Part shown: piece by piece, positions 43,960 through 52,601 of the stretch
How the letters are laid out: each line of letters begins with the position of its first letter
Position numbering within the stretch: the first letter of the stretch is position 1
Origin: CAYOLL01 sp964404765 [NCBI: uncultured Gemmatimonadota bacterium]
Lineage (GTDB): Bacteria; 4572-55
Assembly: GCA_964404765.1 (NCBI GenBank)
Contig: CAYOLL010000007.1
Coordinates: 1-64,000 of the forward strand
Reading direction: 5' to 3'
DNA: 64,000 nucleotides
Made by a program: the position numbers and the translations under genes
The notes under the pieces: generated by a model
What the model saw: the letters and a program-made list of their open reading frames with translations, nothing else
What the model was told of the DNA's origin: nothing
The model's database searches: none

Positions 43960-43990
43960 AAGGGGCTCTTAACTTGAGCCCTTTTTTTTA
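43960..43990 (+). terminator. Rho-independent terminator
   Basis: GGGCTC, a seven-base loop and GAGCCC are followed by TTTTTTTT. A close copy lies at 44,978-45,007 as part of a duplication. Confidence 0.85.
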
Positions 43991-44000
43991 TTAGATCAAA

Positions 44001-44096
44001 ATGAGTACACGATCATTTCCAACAATTCATATTGTTTTGCATGAGCCGGAAATTCTGCCGAATACCGGCACATTCGTCCACCGACAAAACCCTTGA
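44001..44096 (+). pseudogene. Truncated duplicate of the trmL 5' end
   Basis: The first 24 codons read almost as in intact trmL (STRSFPTIHIVLHEPEI versus STLSFPTIHIVLHEPEI), then the frame diverges and stops at 44094-44096. The similarity also covers the terminator just upstream. The copy differs from the intact one at several positions, so it is not new. Confidence 0.8.
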
Positions 44097-44172
44097 CTTT
44101 CTCCGTCAAAAACCGAAATTAGACCTTGTGACGCATCTTGCAGAGTCTAATTCCTTTTGTGGAGGTATAAAC

Positions 44173-44943
44173 ATGAAACATGTTGCGTCATTACAATATG
44201 ATGTCATCTTCAAAAAAGCCTTTGGCGATCCGGCAACTTTTACCGCCTTTGTCAAAGATTTTACCGGTGTCAATATAGAGATCACGAAGGTTGAGACCGA
44301 AAAATCCTTCCGCCCGGCGATCGGGCCGGCGGACTCCCACTTTGATCTATTCGCTGAAGATACGAAAAACCGGATTGTGGTGGATATTCAGCACGATCGT
44401 TTGACGGATCATTATGACCGTTTTTTGTATTATCATTGCGCGGCCATGCTGGAATTGACGGCGCGTTCGGAAACGTATCGGTCGCAGATTAGAGTTTATA
44501 CATTAGTCGTCTTGACTTCCGGTGACAAACATCAAACGGACATTGCCACGATTGATTTTGATCCGAAGGATCTGAAAGGTAATCCGCTGAAGGAAATTTT
44601 TCATAAGATTATCTACATCTGCCCGAAATACGTAACGGCGGAAACACCCGCTGCGTATCGAGAATGGCTTCAAGCGATTGACGATACGCTGGATGAGGAA
44701 GTGGATGAAACGCAATACACGAATCCGGCCATCCGGAAGGTCTTTGATTGCATCGAGGAAAGCCGGGTCACACCGCAGGATCGGGCAAAAATGAAGGATG
44801 AAGCCGCCCGAAAAGAAACGATTGACGAAAAGACAAAAGAGATTGCCGGCAATATGTTGCAAAAGGGAAAGTACACTCACGAAGATATTGCTGAAGCAAC
44901 CGGATTAACCATAGCTCAAGTCAATGAGCTCGCGGCGAACTGA
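44173..44943 (+). CDS. Rpn-family PD-(D/E)XK nuclease / putative transposase
   Basis: The product has 256 residues from ATG 44173, with GGAGG eight bases upstream; an ORF that starts earlier runs through the trmL remnant. The N-terminus SLQYDVIFKKAFGDP and the core DSHFDLFAEDTKNRIVVDIQ, with its D...D-x-Q arrangement, match the PDDEXK_2/Rpn family. The C-terminus DIAEATGLTIAQVNELAAN resembles the short helix-turn-helix tail common in these proteins. Rpn proteins promote RecA-independent recombination in E. coli. It sits between the truncated and intact trmL copies, which suggests it arrived as an insertion. Confidence 0.8.
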   Translation: MKHVASLQYDVIFKKAFGDPATFTAFVKDFTGVNIEITKVETEKSFRPAIGPADSHFDLFAEDTKNRIVVDIQHDRLTDHYDRFLYYHCAAMLELTARSETYRSQIRVYTLVVLTSGDKHQTDIATIDFDPKDLKGNPLKEIFHKIIYICPKYVTAETPAAYREWLQAIDDTLDEEVDETQYTNPAIRKVFDCIEESRVTPQDRAKMKDEAARKETIDEKTKEIAGNMLQKGKYTHEDIAEATGLTIAQVNELAAN

Positions 44944-44977
44944 CGCGCTATTGCAGCTTGCCGGGAGAAACAATTGA

Positions 44978-45007
44978 GGGGCTCTCAACTTGAGCCCCTT
45001 TTTTATT
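44978..45007 (+). terminator. Rho-independent terminator after the Rpn-type gene
   Basis: GGGGCTC, a seven-base loop and GAGCCCC are followed by TTTTTTATT. It ends 10 bases before the trmL ATG, so trmL must be read from a promoter overlapping this site or by readthrough. Confidence 0.8.
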
Positions 45008-45016
45008 GGGCTCAAA

Positions 45017-45526
45017 ATGAGTACACTATCCTTTCCGACGATCCATATTGTTTTGCATGAACCGGAAATTCCGCCGAATACCGGCAACATCGGACGCACG
45101 GTTCTGGGCGTAAACGGGCGACTGCATCTGGTAGGTCACCTGGGCTTTCGCCTGAACGAACAATCGCTTAGGCGCGCAGGGTTGGACTATTGGCCGCATC
45201 TGGACCTGCGTCGCTGGAACTCGTTAGAAGAATTAGAGCTAACGAAAAAGCGCTGCTTCCTTTTCACAAAAACGGGCAGGCACTACTTTGATGAAGTGAA
45301 CTACCAACCCGGCGACTACCTGATCTTCGGCAGCGAGTCTAAAGGTTTGCCGCAAACTTTTTTGGATACTTTCCCCACGCAAACGGTTCAATTCCCGACG
45401 CTTGGCGCGATCCGATCCTACAATCTGGCCAGTTGTGTTCATGCCGCCTGCATGGAGTTTGTCCGGCAAAATAAGGCGTTGCTCCAGCCTCATTTCCGAA
45501 AAATGGAGCGCGAACAGCCACATTAA
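45017..45526 (+). CDS. trmL: tRNA (cytidine/uridine-34 2'-O)-methyltransferase TrmL
   Basis: The product has 169 residues from ATG 45017; a start at 44990 would run through the terminator stem. SPOUT motifs are present: EIPPNTGNIGRTV (motif 1), IFGSESKGLP (motif 2) and IRSYNLASCVHAACMEFVRQ (motif 3). Length fits the minimal SPOUT enzyme TrmL, which methylates the wobble-base ribose of tRNA-Leu in other bacteria. There is no strong Shine-Dalgarno site. Confidence 0.87.
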   Translation: MSTLSFPTIHIVLHEPEIPPNTGNIGRTVLGVNGRLHLVGHLGFRLNEQSLRRAGLDYWPHLDLRRWNSLEELELTKKRCFLFTKTGRHYFDEVNYQPGDYLIFGSESKGLPQTFLDTFPTQTVQFPTLGAIRSYNLASCVHAACMEFVRQNKALLQPHFRKMEREQPH

Positions 45527-45536
45527 GCATTTCCAG

Positions 45537-45565
45537 TTGCGTAGCCATCATTTTTGTGCTATTGT
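45537..45565 (+). promoter_or_regulatory. Possible sigma-70-type promoter of exbB
   Basis: TTGCGT and TATTGT are 17 bases apart, about 90 bases before the exbB start. Confidence 0.4.
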
Positions 45566-45662
45566 AAACACAACGGATTAAGCCGAACAAATCCAATTCC
45601 GGACTGTAAAAGCGGTTACCGGATCAAAATAAAGCATTCCTAAATAAAAGGAGAGTACGCCT

Positions 45663-46307
45663 ATGGAAGGCACAAGTTTGTTGACAATGATTGTTAAAGG
45701 CGGGTCGATGATGATTCCCATCGGCCTGTGCTCATTTATCGGCATTGCTATTTTTATCGAACGTATGATCGCACTGCATCGCGCCAAAATCGACACCGAA
45801 TCTTTTATGCGTGAGATCAAAGAAACAGTGCGCCGCGGCGGCATCTTTGAAGCCATCCACCGCTGCGCCAAAACACCCGGTCCCGTAGCCGCCATCATCA
45901 AAGCAGGGCTGGAGCGCCGCCAAAAAAGCTATTCCGAAGTCAAAGACGCCATCGAAAGCGCCGGTAAAGCCGAAATTTATATTCTGGAAAAAAATATCAG
46001 TGTTCTGGCCACGGTGGCCAGCATCGCCCCGCTCTTTGGGTTTTTGGGTACAGTGACCGGTATGCTGTCTGCGTTTAAGACAATCGAGGGTTTAGGTGGC
46101 AATGTCAACGCCTCCGTCCTGGCCGGCGGTATTTGGGAAGCCTTAATTACAACCGTGGCCGGCTTAGTCGTCGGCATTCCTGCTCTGGTTGCTTACAATT
46201 ATCTGGTCGATAAAACCAAGCATTTCGTCTTTGAAATGGAAGTAACCTCGCAGGATTTGATCAAGGTCCTGCCGGAAAAAGAGAAAGAGGAAAAAGATGA
46301 ACTTTGA
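45663..46307 (+). CDS. exbB: ExbB/TolQ/MotA proton channel protein
   Basis: The product has 214 residues; AAAGGAGAG precedes the ATG. Three membrane segments are visible: residues 15-35 (MMIPIGLCSFIGIAIFIERM) and two in the C-terminal half (VASIAPLFGFLGTVTGMLSAF and a segment around TTVAGLVVGIPALVAYNYLV). The spacing is as in ExbB/TolQ. With ExbD it should use the proton-motive force to energise an outer-membrane partner, for example a TonB-dependent receptor like the one at 55.7 kb. No tonB is adjacent. It overlaps exbD by 11 bases. Confidence 0.88.
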   Translation: MEGTSLLTMIVKGGSMMIPIGLCSFIGIAIFIERMIALHRAKIDTESFMREIKETVRRGGIFEAIHRCAKTPGPVAAIIKAGLERRQKSYSEVKDAIESAGKAEIYILEKNISVLATVASIAPLFGFLGTVTGMLSAFKTIEGLGGNVNASVLAGGIWEALITTVAGLVVGIPALVAYNYLVDKTKHFVFEMEVTSQDLIKVLPEKEKEEKDEL

Positions 46308-46704
46308 TAATAAATTGCAGCACGCCACAGCATTTAGCTCGGCCGGATTGACCGACATTATCTTTTTGCTGCTGATCTTCTTCCTGCTCTCATCGTCCTT
46401 TATCGTCCAACCCGGCATGAAAATCGTCCTGCCACAAAGCGTCACCAATGAAGTGCCGCAGGAAAACGACCGCGCTATTATCAGCATTGACAAAAACGAG
46501 CAGTTTTATCTGAATGGTAACCTGGTCAATGAGGAGCAATTGCAACAAGGCTTGTATGATCAGATTCAGCAATCATCAAGCAAGATCGTTGTCATTGAAG
46601 CCGATAAAGATGTACGCCACGAGCTTGTAGTGCGAGCCATGGATTACGCCCGGCGCGCCAACGCCCAAAAACTGCACATCGCCACAGAACCGATTAGCAA
46701 ATAA
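46297..46704 (+). CDS. exbD: ExbD/TolR family protein
   Basis: The product has 135 residues. A short cytoplasmic start is followed by one membrane segment (LTDIIFLLLIFFLLSSSF) carrying the conserved Asp at its start, which takes part in proton transfer in this family. The periplasmic domain ends with EADKDVRHELVVRAMDYARR as in ExbD/TolR. Its stop overlaps the start of the next gene as TAATG. Confidence 0.88.
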   Translation: MNFDNKLQHATAFSSAGLTDIIFLLLIFFLLSSSFIVQPGMKIVLPQSVTNEVPQENDRAIISIDKNEQFYLNGNLVNEEQLQQGLYDQIQQSSSKIVVIEADKDVRHELVVRAMDYARRANAQKLHIATEPISK

Positions 46705-47708
46705 TGTCTGAAGTCGCCAATCTCCATGATCGTTTTTTTAAGGCCGTGTTTTCCCGCGAAGAGGAGGCCCGTAATTTTCTGGCCAACTATTTGCCGGCCA
46801 ATGTGGCGCAGCGCCTTGATCTGAGCACATTAGAAATTCAAAAAGACTCTTTTGTCGATGTCGAGTTGAAAACCTTTCACTCCGATCTGCTGTATCGGCT
46901 CAAACGCACCGACGGCGAGACCGCTTTTGTCTACATCGTGTTTGAGCACAAAAGCAAACCGGAGCCGCTGATTGCCTTCCACTTGTTGCGCTATATGGTC
47001 AAAATCTGGGAGGCCTGGCTTAAACAGGAGACGCCGGGGAAATTGCCGCGCATCATTCCACTGACGTTGTATCACGGGGTCGAAACCTGGCATGTCGGCC
47101 TGCGCTTTCAAGATTTGTTCGGCGGTACTGGAGAGGATTTGGCAGCCTATACGCCGGATTTCAGTTATGCGCTTTACAATTTAAAAAGTTACGATGATCA
47201 TCAATTGATCGGCATTGCCAGTTTACGGCTGGCGTTGTGGGCATTGAAACACGCTTCTGAGGATCGTCTGTATGAAAAGCTGCCTGAAATTGCTGATTTG
47301 CTGACCGCACTGGCCAAAACAAGTAGCGGTTTTGAGTTCTTAGCCACAGTCTTACGCTATATTGCGGTGCAAACAGAACCGGCAGAACGACAAGTCCTGA
47401 TCAAGACGCTGAAGACCACACTGTCGCAAAAAGGAGAAAATATGAAAAAATCCATCTACGACATTATTGCCGAAGAAGGCTATGAAAAAGGTATCGAAAA
47501 AGGTATCAAAAAAGGTCTAAAATCATTACGGGAGTCTATTCTCGATATCGCTCAAACGCGCTTTGAGCAACTGCCGCCGATCATCAGCCGGTTTGTTAAC
47601 AAATGCGCGGACGAGCAACATTTGCGCTTTTTGCTCAAGCAAGCCGCCGTTGCCGATTCGGTCGAAGTCCTGGTGCACGATATTGCCCGTTTGCGCACCT
47701 CAAAATAA
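46704..47708 (+). CDS. Rpn/YhgA-family nuclease, first of a tandem pair
   Basis: The product has 334 residues. Start and exbD stop overlap as TAATG. HDRFFKAVFSREEEARNFLANY and IVFEHKSKPEPLIAFHLLRYMVKIWEAW are hallmarks of the PF04754 (YhgA-like/Rpn) family, with D...E-x-K as nuclease residues. The C-terminus holds a run of EKGIEKGIKKG, a repeat common in Rpn proteins. It is about 98% identical in DNA to its downstream neighbour over the first 760 bases or so. Its coupling to an energiser operon has no obvious functional reason and probably reflects insertion. Confidence 0.85.
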   Translation: MSEVANLHDRFFKAVFSREEEARNFLANYLPANVAQRLDLSTLEIQKDSFVDVELKTFHSDLLYRLKRTDGETAFVYIVFEHKSKPEPLIAFHLLRYMVKIWEAWLKQETPGKLPRIIPLTLYHGVETWHVGLRFQDLFGGTGEDLAAYTPDFSYALYNLKSYDDHQLIGIASLRLALWALKHASEDRLYEKLPEIADLLTALAKTSSGFEFLATVLRYIAVQTEPAERQVLIKTLKTTLSQKGENMKKSIYDIIAEEGYEKGIEKGIKKGLKSLRESILDIAQTRFEQLPPIISRFVNKCADEQHLRFLLKQAAVADSVEVLVHDIARLRTSK

Positions 47709-47718
47709 GTTACCAATA

Positions 47719-48714
47719 ATGTCTGAAGTCGCCAATCTCCATGATCGTTTTTTTAAGGCCGTTTTTTCCCGCGAAGAGGAAGCCCGTAATTTTCTGGCCA
47801 ACTATTTGCCGGCCAATGTGGTGCGACACCTTGATCTGAGCACATTAGAAATTCAAAAAGACTCTTTTGTCGATGTCGAGTTGAAAACCTTTCACTCCGA
47901 TCTGCTGTATCGGCTCAAACGCACCGACGGCGAGACCGCTTTTGTCTACATCGTGTTTGAGCACAAAAGCAAACCGGAGCCGCTGATTGCCTTCCACTTG
48001 TTGCGCTATATGGTCAAAATCTGGGAGGCCTGGCTTAAACAGGAGACGCCGGGGAAATTGCCGCGCATCATTCCACTGACGTTGTATCACGGGGTCGAAA
48101 CCTGGCATGTCGGCCTGCGCTTTCAAGATTTGTTCGGCGGTACTGGAGAGGATTTGGCAGCCTATACGCCGGATTTCAGTTATGCGCTTTACAATTTAAA
48201 AAGTTACGATGATCATCAATTGATCGGCATTGCCAGTTTACGGCTGGCGTTGTGGGCATTGAAACACGCTTCTGAGGATCGTCTGTATCAAAAGCTGCCT
48301 GAAATTGCTGATTTGCTGGCCGCACTGGCCAAAACAAGCAGCGGTTTTGAGTTCTTAGCCACAGTCTTACGCTATATCGCGGTGCAAACAGAACCGGCAG
48401 AACGACAAGTCCTGATCAAGACCCTGAAGACCACGCTGTCGCAAAAAGGAGAAAATATGAAAAAGTCGATCTACGACATTATCGCCGAAGAAGGCTATGA
48501 AAAAGGTATCCTGACGACTTTACGAGCGTCGGTTCTCGATATCGCCCGTGCGCGCTTTGAGCAACTGCCGCCGATCATCAGCCGGTTTGTTAACAAATGC
48601 GCCGATGAGCAACATTTGCGCTTTCTGCTCAAGCAAGCCGCCGTTGCCGATTCGGTTGAAGTTCTGGTGCACGATATTGCCCGATTAAAAAATGAACAAC
48701 AACCAAGCCATTAG
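47719..48714 (+). CDS. Rpn/YhgA-family nuclease, second of a tandem pair
   Basis: The product has 331 residues from ATG 47719; an overlapping start at 47563 is in another gene's frame and is rejected. It is nearly identical to the first copy, but lacks the EKGIKKGLKS stretch and reads EKGILTTLRASVLDIARARF there. The core EHKSKPEP is intact, so both copies should be active. The nearly identical long stretches suggest recent duplication or continuing gene conversion. Confidence 0.85.
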   Translation: MSEVANLHDRFFKAVFSREEEARNFLANYLPANVVRHLDLSTLEIQKDSFVDVELKTFHSDLLYRLKRTDGETAFVYIVFEHKSKPEPLIAFHLLRYMVKIWEAWLKQETPGKLPRIIPLTLYHGVETWHVGLRFQDLFGGTGEDLAAYTPDFSYALYNLKSYDDHQLIGIASLRLALWALKHASEDRLYQKLPEIADLLAALAKTSSGFEFLATVLRYIAVQTEPAERQVLIKTLKTTLSQKGENMKKSIYDIIAEEGYEKGILTTLRASVLDIARARFEQLPPIISRFVNKCADEQHLRFLLKQAAVADSVEVLVHDIARLKNEQQPSH

Positions 48715-48735
48715 AACTACCTATAGGAGTGTGAT

Positions 48736-49020
48736 ATGAAAAAAAATTTCCGAAACCAATTGTTTGCTGTGGCTATTGGTTTAGCCTGCCTAAGTCTGTC
48801 CGGCTGCAGTGATACTAAGAAAGAGGAAGCCAAAACGCAACAAGAAGAACCATCCGCTGCCCGTCAGGCTGCCGATGAAGTGACTGGGAATCGCGCCCTA
48901 AAACAAGGCCAGGGTGGCATTTCTGCCGTACAGCAAAGCAATGCGCAACACAATCAACAATTGAATCAAGCACTTGAGCAAAGCCAGCAAGAGCCGAAAA
49001 AAGAAGATGGCCAACAATAA
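48736..49020 (+). CDS. Small Gln-rich lipoprotein
   Basis: The product has 94 residues; TAGGAG precedes the ATG. Lipobox LSLSGC places the mature protein from Cys24. The rest is charged and Gln-rich (KKEEAKTQQEE, HNQQLNQALEQSQQE) and probably helical or disordered. Function unknown. Confidence 0.65.
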   Translation: MKKNFRNQLFAVAIGLACLSLSGCSDTKKEEAKTQQEEPSAARQAADEVTGNRALKQGQGGISAVQQSNAQHNQQLNQALEQSQQEPKKEDGQQ

Positions 49021-49048
49021 CGCCTGTCAAACCATCACAAATGAGTCC

Positions 49049-51178
49049 TCAGCCCGATTGGATTATTCGTAAATGATCCAATCGGGCTGTATTTGTTTCA
49101 CCGTTCATATTCTCATTTTCCGGCCCAAATCGCAGCTCTGCCCAATGAACGCCCGGACTAAAATAGCATTTGTGTAAATTTGTGTAGCCCCAGCCATCCC
49201 AAGCCTCGTCTCCACGCTGAGGCATGACCACCGCGCCAATCCGAGCGCCGTCCACCCAAAGTGTCCGAATCGCAGCTTTGTTATCCGTATTTAGCGGACC
49301 ATGACCATTGGCATAGTAAAAATCCAGCACATAAAATCCGTCCTGCCTGATTTCAAAGTCAAATTTAATCGGTGTATCTTTCGTCAACACTACATAATCT
49401 GGAAGCGCGGCAATCGGCTCGACAACAAGCGTTGCGGCCTCCGGCTGAAAGGGCTCACTCAAAAACGAAACGAATCCTCTTCCGTCCACAGCCCGCACCT
49501 GATACTCGATAAGAACATCGCTTATCCGATCACCGCCACTGTTTTTCGGCAGATCGTACCACGCTTCGGATATCACCGCAACGCGTTTCCCATTGCAAAA
49601 AACTTCATACCCAACCGCATTACCTACCGGTGACCAGCACAGCCTTTCGCCGATCAATTTAACTGCGGGTGTTTCCGGCGCAAAAAGGCTTTCCGTCAAA
49701 CAAATCCGGCTTGCTTTTAACGCGCCGCTTAGATAAATGTCAAGCTCATGTTCTCCGCATAAATCTCCCGGTAAGATCGGTCGGGCAACAGCCAGCCCAT
49801 CAAGCGTCACCCGTTCCACAGTGCTGCCGCTGCCATGCAAATGCAAAGTGAGATTCGCCTGGCGGTAGCGAAAATTGCGTAGCGTATGATGACCGGCGTA
49901 AGCTGTCGGCACAAAAGGTTTAAAGCGCAGCGCATCCGGCATAAAGCGCAGTCCGAATAATACACGATAAACAGACGCTAAACCACCGGCAACACTCCAC
50001 AACTGTCGATCCGAGTTAATCGCCGTGCCGCTAAAATGGCCGGATGAAGCCACCATATTCTCTTTGTAAGTCAAAAAAAGCGCAGCGCTGCGATAAAGAC
50101 AGGCCAAGCCATGTTCAACCGCCGCGACCTGACCGGCTTTGGCCGCCGCCCAGCTCCAGAAGGCAACGACAAACGGCCAGATCGCTTGATTGTGGTAAGG
50201 CGGAATATCGGGTGTCTGCGGAAAAATACAAGTCGGGCCAAAAGCCGTAACCGGCATCTCGGTCAAAATCCGCGCTTGTTGCGCCGGATTAGCAATATCG
50301 TACAAAATACAGAGCGCCTCGCCCAACGCTTCGGCCCGGTTAGAAAGAATAGGGTGATTTCGCCCATAACGATATTGACCATAATAGCCGCAATCCGTTT
50401 GCCATAAATAAGTATTGATTCCGTGACGAATGGCCTCGGCAATTTCATCATAACCCGCGTCCGGTTCATTCAGCAAGCGCGCCATTTGCGCCAAAATACG
50501 ATACGCTTGATAATGGACAGCGTTCGTGCCCAGACATTGTGTGCCAAAAATATCTTTGGGATCTAACCAGCGTGGATAAGTCTGCTCACGCCAGTCCAGA
50601 AAAGACGATTCGCCATAGAACAACCCGGTTCGATAATCCCGCGCCACAGCGAGATCGGCCTGCGCCGATGCACAAATAATCGCAAATGCCTGGCGCAGCC
50701 ATTCGTGATCGTCACTGACACAAAAAACTTCCCAGGCCGCCAAAGCCCAGGCCATCCGATCGGTCGAAATCGGCCAGGAACCGCCCGTGCCCGTATCCTG
50801 CACAATCACTCCGTTTTTGACTTTAGCCAGCAGGCTGATTTTGGCGGCAACTGGAAAAATCGCCGCTAACGCCAGCACAATGCTATAACTAATGTCGCGC
50901 GTCCAGACTCCCGGCCACTTCTCCCCGGCCATGAATGCTCCATCGGCACGAATATTAAGCGCAGCTTCTTCCAGCGCCAAATTATACAAAGCATCGGTCA
51001 AAACAAACGGGGACTGATACACAGGAAGATGCGGCGGCGGTTGCAGCCGGCGAGTCCGACTCTGCCCATCAAAATCGGACTGCAACTGCAATGGCGACAG
51101 TGCAACGGCCTTAAAATCACCCTCGTACACCGCACTTTCGGTGATTGTAAAGGCAGAGGATTGAAAGAGGATATTCAT
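49049..51178 (-). CDS. Six-hairpin glycoside hydrolase (glycogen-debranching/GH63-like)
   Basis: The product has 709 residues. Residues about 45-460 form an (alpha/alpha)6-type domain: EKWPGVWTRDISYSI, GSWPISTDRMAW, ESSFLDWREQTYP, YGQYRYGRNHPILSNRAEAL and PPYHNQAIWPFVVAFWSWAA resemble family GH63/MGH1-like and amylo-1,6-glucosidase proteins. Residues about 475-709 hold beta-sandwich regions that may bind carbohydrate. No signal peptide is evident. It lies 15 bases after the M20 gene, probably in one operon. The exact substrate cannot be read from the sequence. Confidence 0.72.
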   Translation of the reverse strand: MNILFQSSAFTITESAVYEGDFKAVALSPLQLQSDFDGQSRTRRLQPPPHLPVYQSPFVLTDALYNLALEEAALNIRADGAFMAGEKWPGVWTRDISYSIVLALAAIFPVAAKISLLAKVKNGVIVQDTGTGGSWPISTDRMAWALAAWEVFCVSDDHEWLRQAFAIICASAQADLAVARDYRTGLFYGESSFLDWREQTYPRWLDPKDIFGTQCLGTNAVHYQAYRILAQMARLLNEPDAGYDEIAEAIRHGINTYLWQTDCGYYGQYRYGRNHPILSNRAEALGEALCILYDIANPAQQARILTEMPVTAFGPTCIFPQTPDIPPYHNQAIWPFVVAFWSWAAAKAGQVAAVEHGLACLYRSAALFLTYKENMVASSGHFSGTAINSDRQLWSVAGGLASVYRVLFGLRFMPDALRFKPFVPTAYAGHHTLRNFRYRQANLTLHLHGSGSTVERVTLDGLAVARPILPGDLCGEHELDIYLSGALKASRICLTESLFAPETPAVKLIGERLCWSPVGNAVGYEVFCNGKRVAVISEAWYDLPKNSGGDRISDVLIEYQVRAVDGRGFVSFLSEPFQPEAATLVVEPIAALPDYVVLTKDTPIKFDFEIRQDGFYVLDFYYANGHGPLNTDNKAAIRTLWVDGARIGAVVMPQRGDEAWDGWGYTNLHKCYFSPGVHWAELRFGPENENMNGETNTARLDHLRIIQSG
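49052..49091 (+). terminator. Terminator overlapping the 3' end of the minus-strand glycosidase gene
   Basis: CAGCCCGATTGGAT and ATCCAATCGGGCTG form a 14-bp perfect stem, followed by TATTTGTTT on the plus strand. It lies inside the last codons of the convergent gene. Confidence 0.6.
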
Positions 51179-51193
51179 GGCAAATTTTCGCGA

Positions 51194-52327
51194 TTAGCAG
51201 CAGGACTCGTAAATAATATTGGCGTAGATATGGGCGGCGCGCTGAACCTCGGCAAAATCGACAAACTCCTCGCGCCGGTGCGCTACAGCCAGATCGCCAG
51301 GACCACAAACCACCGTTAACATACCGGCTTGATGAAATAAATTGGCATCGGAATGGGACCGAAATACGGACGGACGCCAAGCCTGTCCGCAAGTCTCAAA
51401 AGCGCGCCGGATCGGTTGCAGACGCGGCTCATCCGTTTCGCACATAAATCCGGGCGCCCAAAAAGTGTGCGCATGGGTCAGTTCGACATCGGCCAGATCA
51501 TTCAAAATCCGGGCCTTTGTTTCTTGCAGAATCGCTTCAATCGGCTGCTGATCAACGCCGGGCGGTAAGTGAAAGTCAATCGCTGCTTCACAAGTATCCG
51601 CCACCACAAAAGCATTTCCTCCGCCATGAACTTCGCGCGGGTTAACGGCCACACTATCGCCCGGAAAAAGGTTGCGACAGCGCGCCATAATCAGCACCAA
51701 CCAGTTTAACATCGCCTCAATAGCGCTGGCCCCAATTTCCGGCAACGCGGCATGAGCCCGCAGACCGCGCCCGGTCAGACGGCATTCCAAATAGCCGTAA
51801 TGCGCCGGACATGGCAAAAGACTGGTTGGCTCACCCACAACAATAAGCGGGGCGCTGAATTTACTTAGCAATGCCCGCGCGCCGTCGCCGTAGTCTTCCT
51901 CGCCGACCACCAGCGCAATTCCACAGCCGCGTTTAAACTGCGCCTTGCTTTCCAGCAGCATAGTCACCGCCTCAACAATCGCGGCGCAAGCCCCTTTCAT
52001 ATCCGCGGCGCCAAGCCCGTAAAGGCGGTCACCCTCCCATTCGGCAAAATGACCTTCATTATGCCACAAGCTCACCGTATCCACATGCCCGACCCACAAA
52101 AACTCCAGCGGCGACGGACCTATCCGCACAATTAAATTTGCACGATCGCTATCTTCACCAGGAATCGGAACCAACTGGAATTCCGGTTCAAGACCCGCCT
52201 GGCGAAAAGCCTGAGCAAAAATCTGTGTCACCGGCATCTCGGCAAAAGACGGGCTGTAGTGATTAATAGTTTCAACCAGCAAGTTTTTTAAACGCTTTGT
52301 ATTGAGTTGCCACGGCATTAAGTCCAT
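51194..52327 (-). CDS. M20 family metallopeptidase (ArgE/DapE-like)
   Basis: The product has 377 residues from ATG 52327 (MDLMPWQ) with GGAAGG upstream; a TTG 11 codons earlier is less likely. Zinc-site motifs are visible: WVGHVDTV, YGLGAADMKGACA and VVGEEDYGDGA. HYGYLECRLTGRGLRAHAA belongs to the dimerisation part. It probably removes an acyl group from an acylated amino acid or diamine. No arg or dap genes are near, and the operon partner is a glycosidase, so the substrate is open. Confidence 0.82.
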   Translation of the reverse strand: MDLMPWQLNTKRLKNLLVETINHYSPSFAEMPVTQIFAQAFRQAGLEPEFQLVPIPGEDSDRANLIVRIGPSPLEFLWVGHVDTVSLWHNEGHFAEWEGDRLYGLGAADMKGACAAIVEAVTMLLESKAQFKRGCGIALVVGEEDYGDGARALLSKFSAPLIVVGEPTSLLPCPAHYGYLECRLTGRGLRAHAALPEIGASAIEAMLNWLVLIMARCRNLFPGDSVAVNPREVHGGGNAFVVADTCEAAIDFHLPPGVDQQPIEAILQETKARILNDLADVELTHAHTFWAPGFMCETDEPRLQPIRRAFETCGQAWRPSVFRSHSDANLFHQAGMLTVVCGPGDLAVAHRREEFVDFAEVQRAAHIYANIIYESCC

Positions 52328-52372
52328 CCGGCCCGCCCTTCCAAAAATAGAGTTTGACAAGATTTAGAGATG

Positions 52373-52402
52373 TGCATAGATTATTAAAGTATAATCTGTC
52401 AA
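52373..52402 (-). promoter_or_regulatory. Possible promoter of the M20/glycosidase operon
   Basis: On the minus strand TTGACA (52402-52397) and TATGCA (52378-52373) are 18 bases apart. The region is symmetric: TTGACAAGATT near 52,354 mirrors AATCTGTCAA near 52,394, which could be an operator. Confidence 0.45.
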
Positions 52403-52492
52403 GTTAGATTGAAGCCCTTATGAATGCAACAAATTTTGATAGAATGCTTAAAAACGGCATTTCTCAATCAGCACGAACTTTTTCGACGATCA

Positions 52493-52525
52493 AAACCTGA
52501 CGGGTTTCCAAAACCCGTCAGGTTT
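52493..52525. repeat. Perfect 15-bp inverted repeat
   Basis: AAACCTGACGGGTTT, a 3-base loop and AAACCCGTCAGGTTT. It resembles the hairpin at 28,731-28,761 in its AACCCG core. No T-run follows, so it is listed as an intergenic element. Confidence 0.75.
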
Positions 52526-52601
52526 GAGTTCACACAAACTTATGCCGAGCAGCACTAGTTTCCTATCTCCGAAAGCAATTAAATTTTCAGACTAAAAACG
52601 T

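Noticed and set aside
44032-44172. Upstream start for the Rpn-type gene
   Set aside because: It would run out of frame through the trmL remnant; GGAGG supports ATG 44173.
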